A stretch of 64,000 nt of DNA from Pseudomonas xantholysinigenes (GTDB taxonomy: Bacteria; Pseudomonadota; Gammaproteobacteria; Pseudomonadales; Pseudomonadaceae): positions 5,036,001-5,100,000 of the forward strand of contig NZ_CP077095.1 in NCBI RefSeq assembly GCF_014268885.2, in the 5' to 3' direction. The notes beneath the pieces are model-generated. The model made no database searches and had not been told where the DNA came from. It saw nothing but the letters and a program-made list of their open reading frames with translations. Position numbers and translations under genes: made by a program. Below are positions 44,031 through 55,985 of the stretch, piece by piece; position 1 is the stretch's first letter; each line of letters begins with the position of its first letter.

Positions 44031-44058
44031 ACTCTAGCCCCGACGGGTAAAGACGCAA
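44031..44058 (-). promoter_or_regulatory. Candidate promoter of cfcR
   Basis: On the minus strand TTGCGT, 16 bp, then TAGAGT preceded by C (CTAGAGT). The C before the -10 is a feature favoured by RpoS, in line with known stationary-phase expression of cfcR. It lies about 50 bp upstream of the start. Confidence 0.4.
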
Positions 44059-44163
44059 TGGGCGCAGATGGCTATAAGCCATCCACGGTGATGTTAGCCG
44101 ACTAACGGTATAAGCAAGCTGCCCGCGCAGTTCAGGCGCCCCTATGGAAGGACGCTCAGGCAT

Positions 44164-44193
44164 AAAAAAACCCGCATCGCTGCGGGTTTTTTT
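44164..44193 (-). terminator. Rho-independent terminator of fba
   Basis: ACCCGCA-TCGC-TGCGGGT stem flanked by A7 and T7, starting 12 bp beyond the fba stop. Because of the A/T tracts it can work in both directions. Confidence 0.92.
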
Positions 44194-44205
44194 ACCAGTG
44201 CCAGA

Positions 44206-45270
44206 TCAGTTGACCTTGGCTACCAGTTCGCCTTTGGCGTAGCGCTGGAACATGCCTTCCAGGGAGATCGGCTTGATCTTCGAGGCATTGCCAGCGGTGC
44301 CGAAGGCTTCGTAACGGGCGATGCACACGTCACGCATGGCCTTCACGGTTTCGGCGAAGAACTTGCGTGGGTCGAACTCGCTCGGGTGCGCGGCCATGTA
44401 GCGGCGGATGGCACCGGTGGAAGCCAGGCGCAGGTCGGTGTCGATGTTGACCTTGCGCACGCCGTACTTGATGCCTTCGACGATTTCCTCGACCGGCACG
44501 CCGTAGGTTTCTTTGATATCACCACCGAACTCGTTGATGATCTTCAACCACTCTTGCGGCACCGACGAGGAACCGTGCATCACCAGGTGGGTGTTGGGGA
44601 TGCGCTTGTGGATTTCCTTGATGCGGTCGATCGCCAGGATGTCGCCGGTTGGCGGCTTGGTGAACTTGTAGGCGCCGTGGCTGGTGCCGATGGCAATGGC
44701 CAGGGCGTCGACCTGGGTCTTCTTGACGAAGTCGGCGGCCTCTTCCGGATCGGTCAGCATTTGGCTGTGGTCGAGGATGCCTTCGGCGCCGACGCCGTCT
44801 TCTTCACCGGCCTGGCCGGTTTCCAGGCTGCCCAGGCAGCCCAGTTCGCCTTCCACCGACACGCCGCAGGCGTGGGCGAAGGCAACGGTCTGCTGGGTGA
44901 CGCGGACGTTGTAGTCGTAGTCGGACGGGGTCTTGCCGTCTTCTTTCAGCGAGCCGTCCATCATCACCGAGCTGAAGCCCAGCTGGATGGAGCGCTGGCA
45001 CACGTCAGGGCTGGTGCCGTGGTCCTGGTGCATGCACACCGGGATGTGCGGGAACTCTTCGATGGCCGCCAGGATCAGGTGGCGCAGGAACGGGGCACCG
45101 GCGTACTTGCGGGCGCCGGCCGAGGCCTGGACGATGACCGGGGAGTCGGTGGCGTCCGCGGCTTCCATGATGGCGCGCATCTGCTCGAGGTTGTTGACGT
45201 TGAAAGCCGGCACGCCGTAACCGAACTCGGCGGCGTGGTCCAGCATCTGGCGCATGCTAATGAGTGCCAT
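44206..45270 (-). CDS. fba: Class II fructose-1,6-bisphosphate aldolase
   Basis: 354 residues, the Pseudomonas length. Zinc-dependent cleavage/condensation of fructose 1,6-bisphosphate, mainly gluconeogenic in Pseudomonas. Zinc ligands are in [18 protein letters not shown], and the substrate loop and second His are in [13 protein letters not shown] and [15 protein letters not shown] use the start at 45270 ([10 protein letters not shown]), preceded by GAGAGA. It is last in the series tktA, epd, pgk, lipoproteins, fba on the minus strand. Confidence 0.97.
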   Translation of the reverse strand: MALISMRQMLDHAAEFGYGVPAFNVNNLEQMRAIMEAADATDSPVIVQASAGARKYAGAPFLRHLILAAIEEFPHIPVCMHQDHGTSPDVCQRSIQLGFSSVMMDGSLKEDGKTPSDYDYNVRVTQQTVAFAHACGVSVEGELGCLGSLETGQAGEEDGVGAEGILDHSQMLTDPEEAADFVKKTQVDALAIAIGTSHGAYKFTKPPTGDILAIDRIKEIHKRIPNTHLVMHGSSSVPQEWLKIINEFGGDIKETYGVPVEEIVEGIKYGVRKVNIDTDLRLASTGAIRRYMAAHPSEFDPRKFFAETVKAMRDVCIARYEAFGTAGNASKIKPISLEGMFQRYAKGELVAKVN

Positions 45271-45370
45271 GGTGTATCTCTCTCCCGACAAGCGTCGTTT
45301 GTTTCATGCAAGCCTGCCGCAGGGGCGGTTGCTGTTCAAGTAGTGTGGGCCACCTGCGCGGCCCGGCCAG

Positions 45371-45700
45371 TCACGGTGCCTTGCAGCCCCGCCCAATCAG
45401 ATCGTTGGTTGCCACCCAGTACGCCAGGCCTTCATCGCCCTTGGTGTGGAAGGCCAGCATGCCATCGCTGTACAGCGCGCCCGAGGCGCCCGGCTCAGCC
45501 TTGAGCCGGTAGACCTGGTCGCCGCCACCGAGGCGCACGTCGACCGCATCCTGTTTCGCGTCGGCGAAACGCCACAGCACTTCGGCCTGGCTGTCGCAGA
45601 CCCAGCGGGTCCAGTGGTCCGCCGGGGCGGGCTGGGCCGGTTGCAACAGCGAGCAGCCCGCCAGGGTCGCCAGGGCCATCAGGGCCAGTAGTGCCTTCAT
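45371..45700 (-). CDS. mliC: MliC-family lipoprotein (C-type lysozyme inhibitor)
   Basis: 109 residues. Signal peptide with lipobox LAGC (ALMALATLAGCSLLQ) and an MliC domain with the conserved pair of cysteines (WVCDSQAEVLWRF and DLIGRGC). MliC proteins protect against host lysozyme by inserting a loop into its active site. It lies between the small lipoprotein and fba. Confidence 0.82.
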   Translation of the reverse strand: MKALLALMALATLAGCSLLQPAQPAPADHWTRWVCDSQAEVLWRFADAKQDAVDVRLGGGDQVYRLKAEPGASGALYSDGMLAFHTKGDEGLAYWVATNDLIGRGCKAP

Positions 45701-45730
45701 CCGTTAAACCTCGTGTTGGGCCCGCTGCGC

Positions 45731-45802
45731 GGCCCTTCGCGGGTAAACCCGCGCCCACAGGCAGATGCGGTCCTTGTGGGAGCGGGTTTACCCGCGAAGG
45801 GC
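45731..45802. repeat. Inverted REP pair (CGCGGGTAAACCCGCGCCCACA family)
   Basis: GGCCCTTCGCGGGTAAACCC faces GGGTTTACCCGCGAAGGGCT. Located between the two lipoprotein genes. Confidence 0.85.
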
Positions 45803-45860
45803 TGCACGGCAGCCCCTAAGCCAAGACCACAAAACCCACGCTTGGTTGCCCAGGCCCCGA

Positions 45861-46079
45861 TCAAGGGCAGCCGGGCGCCTTGCGCTGGTGCTCGTCGTCG
45901 TACTTTTCCAGGCCGTCCGGCCCCAGGCGCTTGTTGATCACCGGTACCGTCTCGGCCTGCCACTGGGACTGGTAGCAACCGCCCTTGGGCGGCTGCGCCG
46001 GATCGGCATCGGTGCCCTTGCCGCTGGAGCAGGCGCCCAGCAACATGGCCACGATCATCACAGGCAATTGCTTGACCAT
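45861..46079 (-). CDS. Small lipoprotein of unknown function
   Basis: 72 residues. The start MVKQLPVMIVAMLLGACSSG gives a signal peptide with a lipobox (LLGAC), preceded by AGGGAGCG. The mature part has two further cysteines (KGGCYQSQ and KAPGC) and is otherwise polar. It begins 32 bp after the pgk stop on the same strand, so it is likely expressed with pgk. I recognise no family. Confidence 0.7.
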   Translation of the reverse strand: MVKQLPVMIVAMLLGACSSGKGTDADPAQPPKGGCYQSQWQAETVPVINKRLGPDGLEKYDDEHQRKAPGCP

Positions 46080-46111
46080 CAGGTCGCTCCCTTTGCCAGG
46101 CGCCGTCATGC

Positions 46112-47275
46112 TCAGGCCTTGGCCCGCTCTTCCAGGATTGCCACGGCGGGCAGGACCTTGCCCTCGACGAACTCGAGGAACGCACCGCCACCGGTAGAAA
46201 TGTAGGAGATATCGGCACCGACACCATACTTGTCGATGGCGGCCAGGGTGTCGCCACCACCGGCGATGGAGAACGCGGCGCTGTCGGCGATGGCCTTGGC
46301 CAGGACCTTGGTGCCGTTGCCGAACTGGTCGAACTCGAACACGCCGACCGGGCCGTTCCACAGGATAGTCTTCGAGGTCTTCAGAAGCTCGGCGAACTGC
46401 TCGGCGGTTTTCGGGCCGATGTCCAGGATCATGTCGTCGGCGGCCACGTCGGCAATCGCCTTGACGGTGGCTTCGGCGCTCTCGGCGAATTCCTTGGCGA
46501 CCACCACGTCCACCGGCAGCGGCACGCTGACCTTGGCGGCGATGGCCTTGGCGGTCTCGACCAGGTCAGGCTCGTACAGCGACTTGCCGACTGGGTGGCC
46601 GGCGGCAGCCAGGAAGGTGTTGGCGATGCCGCCGCCGACGATCAGCTGGTCGCAGACCGCGCTCAGGCTGTTGAGCACGTCCAGCTTGGTCGACACCTTG
46701 GAGCCGGCGACGATGGCGGCCATCGGCTTGGCCGGGGCCTTCAGGGCCTTGCCCAGGGCATCCAGCTCGGCGGCCAGCAGTGGGCCGGCGGCGGCAACCT
46801 TGGCAAACTTGGCGACACCGTGGGTGGAACCCTCGGCGCGGTGGGCGGTACCGAAGGCGTCCATGACGAACACGTCGCACAGGGCGGCGTATTTCTGCGC
46901 CAGCTCGTCGGCGTTCTTCTTCTCGCCCTTGTTGAAGCGCACGTTCTCGAACAGCACCAGGTCACCGGCCTGCACCTGGACGCCGTCGAGGTAGTCGGCA
47001 ACCAGCGGCACGTCGCGGCCCAGGGCCTTGCTCAGGTAATCGGCGACCGGCTTGAGGCTGTTCTCGGCAGAGAACTCGCCTTCGGTCGGGCGGCCCAGGT
47101 GCGAGCAGACCATCACCGCCGCGCCTTTTTCCAGGGCCAGCTTGATGGTCGGCAGCGCTGCCAGGATACGCGCGTCGCTGGCTACCACAGCGTCCTTCAC
47201 TGGGACGTTGAGGTCTTCGCGAATCAGTACGCGCTTACCTTGCAGGTCGAGGTCGGTCATCTTCAACACGGTCAT
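46112..47275 (-). CDS. pgk: Phosphoglycerate kinase
   Basis: 387 residues. Transfers phosphate between 1,3-bisphosphoglycerate and ADP. Characteristic motifs: [35 protein letters not shown], the hinge region [18 protein letters not shown] and the C-terminal nucleotide end [17 protein letters not shown]. It follows epd by 12 bp in the same transcript direction. Confidence 0.97.
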   Translation of the reverse strand: MTVLKMTDLDLQGKRVLIREDLNVPVKDAVVASDARILAALPTIKLALEKGAAVMVCSHLGRPTEGEFSAENSLKPVADYLSKALGRDVPLVADYLDGVQVQAGDLVLFENVRFNKGEKKNADELAQKYAALCDVFVMDAFGTAHRAEGSTHGVAKFAKVAAAGPLLAAELDALGKALKAPAKPMAAIVAGSKVSTKLDVLNSLSAVCDQLIVGGGIANTFLAAAGHPVGKSLYEPDLVETAKAIAAKVSVPLPVDVVVAKEFAESAEATVKAIADVAADDMILDIGPKTAEQFAELLKTSKTILWNGPVGVFEFDQFGNGTKVLAKAIADSAAFSIAGGGDTLAAIDKYGVGADISYISTGGGAFLEFVEGKVLPAVAILEERAKA

Positions 47276-47287
47276 GAATGCAGTCCT

Positions 47288-48349
47288 TCAGGGCTGTTTG
47301 CTGCGGGTTGGGTGAACGACGCGCAGATAGTGCTCCGCGACGTCGAGCATACGGTTGGCGAACCCCCATTCGTTGTCGAACCAGGCCAGCAGGTTCACCA
47401 GGCGAGGGCCGGAAACGCGGGTCTGGCTGGCATCGACGATGGCCGAATGCGGGTCATGGTTGAAATCACAGCTGGCGTGGGGCAACTCGGTGTAGGCCAG
47501 CAACCCTTTGAGCGGGCCCTCCAGGGCGGCCTCGCGCAGCACCCGGTTGACCTCGTCAGCGCTGGTGTCGCGCGCGGTCTGCAAGGTGATGTCCAGGCAC
47601 GACACGTTGACGGTCGGCACGCGTACCGCTTTGGCCTGGATTCGCCCGGCAAGTTCCGGCAGCAGGCGCTCGATGCCGCGCGCCAGGCCGGTGGACACCG
47701 GAATCACCGACTGGAACGCCGAACGGGTGCGGCGCAGGTCTTCGTGGTGATAGGCGTCGATCACCGGCTGGTCGTTCATCGCCGAGTGGATGGTGGTGAT
47801 CTGCACGTACTCGATGCCGAACGCCTGGTCCAGCACCCGCAGCAGCGGCACGCCGCAGTTGGTGGTGCAGGAGGCGTTGGACACCAGCAGCTCGGCGCCG
47901 CTCAGGCAATCCTGGTTGATACCATAGACCACCGTGGCGTCGACGTCCGCCTCGCTGGCCATGGGCTGGGAGAACAGCACCCGCGGCGCACCGGCATCGA
48001 GAAAGCGCTGGCCTTCGGCACGGGTGTTGTAGGCGCCGGAGCACTCCAGCACCAGGTCGATGCCCAGGGCGGCCCAGTCGATGCCTTCAGGGGTGGCGCT
48101 GCGCAGCACTTTCACGCAGTCACCGTTGATATGCAGACAGTCGCCGTCGACCTTCACCTCGCCGGGGAAGCGCCCGTGGGTGGAGTCGAAGCGCGTCAGG
48201 TATTCCAGACTGGCCTGGTCGGCCAGGTCGTTCAGCGCGACGATCTCGAAACCGGCCTTCGCTCCCCGCTCGAACAGTGCGCGCAGGACACAGCGGCCGA
48301 TGCGGCCGTAACCGTTGAGTGCAACTTTGTAGGGACGCGGGTGGGGCAT
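47288..48349 (-). CDS. epd: Erythrose-4-phosphate dehydrogenase
   Basis: 353-residue GAPDH-fold enzyme. NAD-binding KVALNGYGRIGRCVLRAL and catalytic Cys in VSNASCTTNCGVP. The E4PDH type rather than GAPDH is supported by its position between tktA and pgk. It oxidises erythrose 4-phosphate to 4-phosphoerythronate, the first step toward pyridoxal phosphate, linking it to transketolase upstream. The start at 48349 avoids translated REP sequence. Confidence 0.92.
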   Translation of the reverse strand: MPHPRPYKVALNGYGRIGRCVLRALFERGAKAGFEIVALNDLADQASLEYLTRFDSTHGRFPGEVKVDGDCLHINGDCVKVLRSATPEGIDWAALGIDLVLECSGAYNTRAEGQRFLDAGAPRVLFSQPMASEADVDATVVYGINQDCLSGAELLVSNASCTTNCGVPLLRVLDQAFGIEYVQITTIHSAMNDQPVIDAYHHEDLRRTRSAFQSVIPVSTGLARGIERLLPELAGRIQAKAVRVPTVNVSCLDITLQTARDTSADEVNRVLREAALEGPLKGLLAYTELPHASCDFNHDPHSAIVDASQTRVSGPRLVNLLAWFDNEWGFANRMLDVAEHYLRVVHPTRSKQP

Positions 48350-48379
48350 TCGATGGCTCGCTAACGCATGATGGCTTTT

Positions 48380-48471
48380 GGGGCCGCTTTGCGGCCCATC
48401 GCGACGCAAGGCCGCTCCTACAGGGTACGGTGTACGCCATACCTTGTAGGAGCGGCCTTGTGCCGCGAAAC
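48380..48471. repeat. Inverted REP pair (GTAGGAGCGGCCTTG family)
   Basis: GGGGCCGCTTTGCGGCCC plus an inverted unit, mirrored by TTGTAGGAGCGGCCTTGTGC. Between epd start and tktA stop. Confidence 0.82.
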
Positions 48472-48503
48472 GAGGGCAACGCCCTCGCCTCGCACAGTCT
48501 GAA

Positions 48504-50501
48504 TCAGTCTTCCAGCAGCTCTTCGGCGGTGCCCAGGATGTTGTCCAGGGTGAAGCCGAACTCCTCGAACAGCGCGCTGGCCGGGGCCGATTCGCCGTAG
48601 GTGGTCATGCCGATGACGCGGCCTTCGAGGCCGACGTACTTGTACCAGAAGTCGGCGTGAGCGGCTTCGATGGCGATGCGCGCCCCTACTTCCAGCGGCA
48701 GAACCGACTGCTTGTACGCAGCGTCCTGGGCATCGAACACGCTGGTGCTCGGCATCGACACGACGCGGACCTTGCGGCCCTCTGCGCTCAGCTTGTCGAA
48801 GGCCTGAACAGCCAGGCCCACTTCGGAACCGGTGGCGATCAGGATCAGTTCCGGCTCGCCGGCGCAGTCCTTCAGGACATAACCGCCACGGGCGATATCG
48901 GCGATCTGTTGGGCGTTGCGATCCTGGTGCTGCAGGTTCTGGCGCGAGAAGATCAGCGCCGACGGGCCGTCCTTGCGCTCCAGGGCGTGCTTCCAGGACA
49001 CGGCGGATTCCACCGCGTCGGCCGGGCGCCAGGTGTCGAGGTTCGGCGTGCTGCGCAGGCTGGTCAGTTGCTCGATCGGCTGGTGGGTCGGGCCGTCTTC
49101 GCCCAGACCGATGGAGTCGTGGGTGTAGACATGGATCACGCGCTGCTTCATCAGCGCCGACATGCGCACGGCGTTGCGGGCGTACTCCATGAACATCAGG
49201 AAGGTCGCGCCGTAAGGCACCAGGCCGCCGTGCAGGGCGACGCCGTTCATGATGGCGGTCATGCCGAACTCGCGCACGCCATAGAACACGTAGTTGCCGC
49301 TGGCATCATTGGCTTCGACGCCCTTGCAGCCTTTCCACAGGGTCAGGTTGGAGCCGGCCAGGTCGGCGGAGCCGCCGAGGAACTCAGGCAACAGCGGGCC
49401 GAAAGCGTTCAGGGCGTTCTGGCTGGCCTTGCGGCTGGCGATGGTTTCGCCCTTGGCGGCGACTTCGTTGATGTAGGCCTGGGCCTTCTCGGCGAAGTCC
49501 GCTGGCAGGTCGCCGGCGCTACGGCGCTTGAACTCGGCAGCCAGCTCAGGGTAGGCGGCGGCGTAGGCGGCAAAGCGCTGGTCCCACTCGGCCTCGACCT
49601 TGGCACCGGCTTCCTTGGCGTCCCACTCGGCATAGATGTCGGCCGGGATTTCGAACGGGCCGTGGTTCCAGTTCAGCTCTTTACGGGCCAGGGCGATTTC
49701 GTCGTTGCCCAACGGCGCGCCGTGGCAGTCTTCCTTGCCCTGCTTGTTCGGCGAACCGAAACCGATGATGGTCTTGCAGCAGATCAGGGTCGGACGGTCG
49801 CTCTTGCGCGCGGTCTCGATGGCGGTCTTGATCTCGTCGGCATCGTGGCCGTTGACGTTGCGGATCACCAGCCAGTTGTAGGCTTCGAAGCGCGCTGGGG
49901 TGTTGTCGGTGAACCAGCCGTGGACTTCGCCGTCGATGGAGATGCCGTTGTCGTCATAGAAGGCGACCAGCTTGTTCAGGCCCAGGGTGCCGGCCAGGGA
50001 GGCGACTTCATGGGAGATGCCTTCCATCATGCAGCCGTCGCCGAGGAACACGTAGGTGTTGTGGTCGACGATGTTGTGGCCTTCACGGTTGAACTGGGCG
50101 GCCAGCACTTTTTCCGCCAGGGCGAAGCCCACGGCGTTGGCGATGCCCTGGCCCAGCGGGCCGGTGGTGGTCTCGATGCCTGGGGTATAGCCGAATTCCG
50201 GGTGGCCTGGGGTGCGGCTGTGCAGCTGGCGGAAGGCCTTGAGGTCGTCGATGGTGACGTCGTAGCCGGTCAGGTGCAGCAGCGAGTAGATCAGCATCGA
50301 GCCGTGGCCGTTGGACAGCACGAAGCGGTCACGGTCGGCGAAGCTTGGATTGCTCGGGTTGTGTTTCAGGTAGTCGCGCCACAGCACTTCGGCGATATCC
50401 GCCATGCCCATGGGGGCACCTGGGTGGCCGCTGTTGGCCTTTTGCACGGCATCCATGCTGAGGGCACGAATGGCGTTGGCACGTTCACGACGGCTGGGCA
50501 T
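48504..50501 (-). CDS. tktA: Transketolase
   Basis: 665 residues. Thiamine-diphosphate enzyme of the pentose phosphate pathway. Seen are [14 protein letters not shown], the ThDP motif [22 protein letters not shown] with the Asn/Asp ligands downstream, and the pyrimidine-domain segment [19 protein letters not shown]. The start at 50501 ([14 protein letters not shown]) is conserved. First gene of the minus-strand carbon block tktA-epd-pgk-fba. Confidence 0.97.
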   Translation of the reverse strand: MPSRRERANAIRALSMDAVQKANSGHPGAPMGMADIAEVLWRDYLKHNPSNPSFADRDRFVLSNGHGSMLIYSLLHLTGYDVTIDDLKAFRQLHSRTPGHPEFGYTPGIETTTGPLGQGIANAVGFALAEKVLAAQFNREGHNIVDHNTYVFLGDGCMMEGISHEVASLAGTLGLNKLVAFYDDNGISIDGEVHGWFTDNTPARFEAYNWLVIRNVNGHDADEIKTAIETARKSDRPTLICCKTIIGFGSPNKQGKEDCHGAPLGNDEIALARKELNWNHGPFEIPADIYAEWDAKEAGAKVEAEWDQRFAAYAAAYPELAAEFKRRSAGDLPADFAEKAQAYINEVAAKGETIASRKASQNALNAFGPLLPEFLGGSADLAGSNLTLWKGCKGVEANDASGNYVFYGVREFGMTAIMNGVALHGGLVPYGATFLMFMEYARNAVRMSALMKQRVIHVYTHDSIGLGEDGPTHQPIEQLTSLRSTPNLDTWRPADAVESAVSWKHALERKDGPSALIFSRQNLQHQDRNAQQIADIARGGYVLKDCAGEPELILIATGSEVGLAVQAFDKLSAEGRKVRVVSMPSTSVFDAQDAAYKQSVLPLEVGARIAIEAAHADFWYKYVGLEGRVIGMTTYGESAPASALFEEFGFTLDNILGTAEELLED

Positions 50502-50590
50502 CGCTGAGTCTCCTGAGGCTTGAATTAGGTGGTGAAGCGAAAAAAGGCGGCCATTTTCGCCCACTGGGGGGGCCGGGGGCAAACTTTTAA

Positions 50591-50683
50591 GCACCAAGCG
50601 GCAAGCTTCAAGCTGCAAGCCACGATAGACGGACACCCGATACGCTCTTTCTCTTGCAGCTTGGTACTTGCCGCTTGCAGCTT
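50591..50683. repeat. Inverted 'AAGCGGCAAGCTTCAAGCTGCAAG' repeat
   Basis: AAGCGGCAAGCTTCAAGCTG is mirrored by CAGCTTGGTACTTGCCGCTT. It is a family separate from the two GC-rich REPs; a second copy pair lies at 62174-62329. Confidence 0.75.
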
Positions 50684-50688
50684 ATCGG

Positions 50689-50712
50689 CAATATCAAAAC
50701 TTTTTGATATTG
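50689..50712. promoter_or_regulatory. 24-bp palindromic operator upstream of arsR-methyltransferase/metK
   Basis: Perfect inverted repeat CAATATCAAAA-CT-TTTTGATATTG, 40 bp before the start at 50753. AT-rich palindromes of this type are classic ArsR-family operators, so it is probably the autoregulatory site controlling the regulator and metK behind it. No second exact copy was noticed in the window. Confidence 0.7.
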
Positions 50713-50752
50713 GCCTTGCTAGGCCAACGTTGCCTGTCTAGACTCCCGCCCC

Positions 50753-51751
50753 ATGAACCTCAATGCGCCCATCACCCCACTTCGCAGCGACGAACTGGCC
50801 GCCCTGTGCAAGGCCGGCGGCGACCCGCTGCGCCTGAACGTGCTGCGCGCATTGGCCAACGATTCGTTCGGCGTGCTGGAGCTGGCGCAGATCTTCGACA
50901 TCGGCCAGTCGGGCATGAGCCACCACCTGAAGGTGCTGGCCCAGGCCGAGCTGGTGGCGACCCGCCGCGAGGGCAACGCGATCTTCTACCGGCGTGCCCT
51001 GCCCGACAGCCAGCGCCTGGGCGGCCGCCTGCACTCGGCGCTGCTCGAGGAGGTCGACGATCTCGCCCTGCCTCAAGAGGTGCAGGCGCGCATCGCCCTG
51101 GTCCAGCAGCGACGCGCCGCCACCAGCCAGGATTTTTTCCTGCGCGTGGAAGAGAAGTTCCGCGCCCAGCAAGACCTGATCGCCGGCCTGCCGCAGTACC
51201 GCGAAAGCCTGCTGGCGCTGCTCGACAAGCTGAGTTTTGCGGCCGACGCCAGCGCCCTGGAAGTCGGCCCGGGCGACGGCGGCTTCCTGCCTGACCTGGC
51301 CCGGCGCTTCGAACAGGTCACGGCCATGGACAACAGCCCGACCATGCTCGAGCTGGCCCGCCAGGTCTGCGAGCGCCATGAATTGAATAACGTAAACCTG
51401 CAGTTGGCCGATGCACTGGGTGCAACGGATGTGCAAGCCGACTGCGTTGTGCTGAACATGGTCCTGCACCATTTCAGCGACCCGGCCCTGGCCTTGCGCC
51501 TGCTGGCCAAACGGGTGAAAGCAGGCGGCAGCCTGCTGGTCACCGAGCTGTGCAGCCATGACCAGGGGTGGGCCCGCGACGCCTGCGGCGACCTCTGGCT
51601 CGGCTTCGAGCAGGACGACCTGGCCCGTTGGGCCAACGCGGCGGGGCTGACCCATGGGGACAGCCTCTACGTGGGCTTGCGTAACGGTTTCCAGATCCAG
51701 GTCCGGCACTTCCAGCGGGCCGCTGGCGACACACACATCGGTAAATTTTAG
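50753..51751 (+). CDS. ArsR-family regulator fused to a SAM-dependent methyltransferase domain
   Basis: 332 residues. Residues about 1-90 form an ArsR winged helix (LCKAGGDPLRLNVLRALAND, QSGMSHHLKVLAQAELV, ATRREGNAIFYRRA). Residues about 165-310 form a class I methyltransferase, with motif I EVGPGDGGFLPDLARRFEQV, a downstream acidic MDNSPTMLELA, and MVLHHFSDP. No metal-binding cysteine pair is seen in the HTH, so it is unlikely to sense metal. It ends 12 bp before metK, which makes a SAM- or SAH-responsive regulator of methionine-cycle genes plausible. Compare SahR-type ArsR proteins (family knowledge). The methyltransferase may be a sensor rather than an enzyme. Confidence 0.85.
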   Translation: MNLNAPITPLRSDELAALCKAGGDPLRLNVLRALANDSFGVLELAQIFDIGQSGMSHHLKVLAQAELVATRREGNAIFYRRALPDSQRLGGRLHSALLEEVDDLALPQEVQARIALVQQRRAATSQDFFLRVEEKFRAQQDLIAGLPQYRESLLALLDKLSFAADASALEVGPGDGGFLPDLARRFEQVTAMDNSPTMLELARQVCERHELNNVNLQLADALGATDVQADCVVLNMVLHHFSDPALALRLLAKRVKAGGSLLVTELCSHDQGWARDACGDLWLGFEQDDLARWANAAGLTHGDSLYVGLRNGFQIQVRHFQRAAGDTHIGKF

Positions 51752-51763
51752 GAACCCCTCGAG

Positions 51764-52954
51764 ATGAGCGAATACTCCCTTTTCACTTCCGAGTCCGTGT
51801 CCGAAGGGCATCCGGACAAGATCGCCGACCAGATCTCCGACGCGGTGCTGGACGCGATCATCGCCCAGGACAAATACGCCCGCGTAGCCTGCGAGACCCT
51901 GGTCAAGACCGGTGTCGCCATCATTGCCGGTGAAGTCACCACCTCGGCTTGGGTCGACCTGGAAGACCTGGTGCGCAAGGTCATCATCGACATCGGCTAC
52001 AACAGCTCCGACGTCGGCTTCGACGGTGCCACCTGCGCTGTGATGAACATCATCGGCAAGCAGTCGGTGGACATCGCCCAGGGCGTCGACCGCTCCAAGC
52101 CGGAAGACCAGGGCGCCGGCGACCAGGGCCTGATGTTCGGCTACGCCAGCAACGAGACCGAAGTGCTGATGCCGGCGCCGATCTGCTTCTCGCACCGACT
52201 GGTCGAGCGCCAGGCCGAAGCGCGCAAGTCTGGCCTGCTGCCTTGGCTGCGCCCGGATGCCAAGTCGCAGGTCACCTGCCGTTACGAAAACGGCAAGGTG
52301 GTCGGCATCGACGCCGTCGTCCTGTCGACCCAGCACAACCCCGAGGTCTCGCAGAAAGACCTGCAGGAAGCGGTGATGGAGCTGATCGTCAAGCACACCC
52401 TGCCGGCCGAACTGCTGCACAAGGGCACCCAGTACCACATCAACCCGACCGGCAACTTCATCATCGGCGGCCCGGTGGGCGACTGCGGCCTGACCGGTCG
52501 CAAGATCATTGTCGACTCCTACGGCGGCATGGCCCGCCACGGTGGTGGTGCGTTCTCGGGTAAAGACCCATCCAAGGTCGACCGCTCCGCCGCCTACGCC
52601 GGCCGCTACGTGGCCAAGAACATCGTTGCCGCGGGCCTGGCCGAGCGTTGCGAGATCCAGGTGTCGTACGCCATCGGCGTGGCCCAGCCGACCTCCATCT
52701 CGATCAACACCTTCGGCACCGGCAAGGTTTCCGACGACAAGATCATCCAACTGGTGCGCGAGTGCTTCGACCTGCGTCCTTACGCCATCACCACCATGCT
52801 CGACCTGCTGCACCCGATGTACCAGGAGACCGCTGCCTACGGTCACTTTGGCCGTACTCCGCAGCAGAAGACCGTCGGTGACGACACCTTCACCACCTTC
52901 ACCTGGGAGCGCACCGACCGCGCCGACGCCCTGCGCGACGCCGCCGGCCTGTAA
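51764..52954 (+). CDS. metK: S-adenosylmethionine synthetase
   Basis: 396 residues. Makes SAM from methionine and ATP. Signatures: [32 protein letters not shown] and the P-loop-like [19 protein letters not shown]. Co-directional with the ArsR-methyltransferase gene 12 bp upstream and followed by a strong terminator, so the two form an operon. Confidence 0.98.
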   Translation: MSEYSLFTSESVSEGHPDKIADQISDAVLDAIIAQDKYARVACETLVKTGVAIIAGEVTTSAWVDLEDLVRKVIIDIGYNSSDVGFDGATCAVMNIIGKQSVDIAQGVDRSKPEDQGAGDQGLMFGYASNETEVLMPAPICFSHRLVERQAEARKSGLLPWLRPDAKSQVTCRYENGKVVGIDAVVLSTQHNPEVSQKDLQEAVMELIVKHTLPAELLHKGTQYHINPTGNFIIGGPVGDCGLTGRKIIVDSYGGMARHGGGAFSGKDPSKVDRSAAYAGRYVAKNIVAAGLAERCEIQVSYAIGVAQPTSISINTFGTGKVSDDKIIQLVRECFDLRPYAITTMLDLLHPMYQETAAYGHFGRTPQQKTVGDDTFTTFTWERTDRADALRDAAGL

Positions 52955-52974
52955 GCCTCCTACAGCAGTAACGG

Positions 52975-53008
52975 AAAGCCCCTGCCGAGTGATCGGCAGG
53001 GGCTTTTT
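52975..53008 (+). terminator. Rho-independent terminator of metK
   Basis: Perfect stem AAAGCCCCTGCCGA-GTGA-TCGGCAGGGGCTTT with a run of five Ts, 20 bp after the metK stop. Confidence 0.95.
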
Positions 53009-53062
53009 CGTGACATATCGGCTGACAATCCCGCCGTCACACAAGCCATCCCCCTTGCCTAG

Positions 53063-54796
<1,734 letters not shown>

Positions 54797-54928
54797 TTTT
54801 TTACCAATTCGCACGTACGAAAAGCCCGAGATTCAAGCGGAAAACTTCACCAAGGGTTTCTAAATGGGCAAAACCAAGGCAGGATTTCCACCAACTTTTG
54901 CTGCCCCGCCCCGTTCAGGAGGCTTTTC

Positions 54929-55324
54929 ATGATCCGTATTTCGACACTTTTTCTGCTTGCATCACTGGGCTTGGCTACAGGTGCCGCGCAGGCCGCCCAA
55001 CCCGCCTCGGAACTGACCGGTTGCGCCGCCAAGCGCCAAGCCATCAGTGAACAGATCGAGCAGGCCCGCGCCCACGGCAACAGCGATCAGCAGGCTGGCC
55101 TGGAAAAGGCCCTGAGCGAAGTCACCGAGCACTGCACCGACGCCAATCTGCGCAAGGAACGCGAGCAGAAAGTGCTCGACGCCCGTCACGAAGTGAACCA
55201 GCGCACCAAGGACCTGGACAAGGCCATGAAGAAAGGTGACGCGGAGAAGATCAACAAACGCAAAGACAAGCTGGCCGAAGCGAAGAAGGAACTGCAGGAA
55301 GCCGTTGACGAACTCGAGCGCTGA
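54929..55324 (+). CDS. Periplasmic DUF1090 protein (YqjC-like)
   Basis: 131 residues. Signal peptide MIRISTLFLLASLGLATGAAQA, then a cysteine pair region (TGCAAKRQAISEQIEQA and VTEHCTDANLRKERE) and a highly charged coiled coil to the end (KDLDKAMKKGDAEKINKRKD). This matches DUF1090/YqjC small periplasmic proteins of unknown function. A GGAGG site lies before the start. Stands alone between ligB and the cytochrome gene. Confidence 0.88.
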   Translation: MIRISTLFLLASLGLATGAAQAAQPASELTGCAAKRQAISEQIEQARAHGNSDQQAGLEKALSEVTEHCTDANLRKEREQKVLDARHEVNQRTKDLDKAMKKGDAEKINKRKDKLAEAKKELQEAVDELER

Positions 55325-55419
55325 ACCAACGGCGGCAGCGGCTAAAGCCGCTGCCGCAGGTTCCGCCCAATCCAGAAGCCAAGGTGTTCTCCAGAAGAAC
55401 CGGCTTTGCCAGCGAACCG

Positions 55420-55866
55420 TCAATGATTGCGAAACTCGCTATGACAGGCCTTGCACGCCGCCTCGACCTTGTCCATCGGCGCCTTGAGCCCCGCGGCGTC
55501 CAACGGCTGGTTGCGAGTCACACCGACCAACTCGCCGGTCACTCCCTCGAGTTGCCGGGCCAGGTCCTGGAACCGCGCCTGGCGCTCCCAGACCTCCGCC
55601 CGCGCACTGCTGTCACCCTCATCGCGCACCTGCGGGAAGTGCTGCCACGGTTCGTGGGCCAGGGTGTCCAGCTTCGCGGCGCCCTCGGCGAACTTCCCAC
55701 CGTCGAAGGGCAAGCGCCCACGCAACATGCCGCCCATGTCCTCGCTGGTCTTGAGCATCTGCTTGAAGATTGCCTTGCGCTGGCCCAGCGGCGAGTTGGG
55801 GTCGACGCCATCACAGGCGCTCAGGGCAAGGGCGGCGAGCAGTACTACGGTCAATCGCTTGAACAT
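55420..55866 (-). CDS. Cytochrome c'-like (class II) lipoprotein
   Basis: 148 residues. Signal peptide with lipobox (ALALSACDG), then a four-helix-bundle type sequence ending with a CxxCH haem motif in KVEAACKACHSEFRNH, which is where class II cytochromes c carry it. Probably an outer- or inner-membrane-anchored periplasmic cytochrome c'. Such proteins bind NO or act in stress, but the role here is unproven. It is divergent from mltA. Confidence 0.85.
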   Translation of the reverse strand: MFKRLTVVLLAALALSACDGVDPNSPLGQRKAIFKQMLKTSEDMGGMLRGRLPFDGGKFAEGAAKLDTLAHEPWQHFPQVRDEGDSSARAEVWERQARFQDLARQLEGVTGELVGVTRNQPLDAAGLKAPMDKVEAACKACHSEFRNH

Positions 55867-55985
55867 CTCGGTCTCTTTGGCCAGGCAAACGGGCGGCCAG
55901 TATCGCCGCCCACCAGGCAAAGACCAATAGCCACACAGAAAACAAGGGTGAATATTCATCTTTCGCCCAGCACAGGACTCACCCG

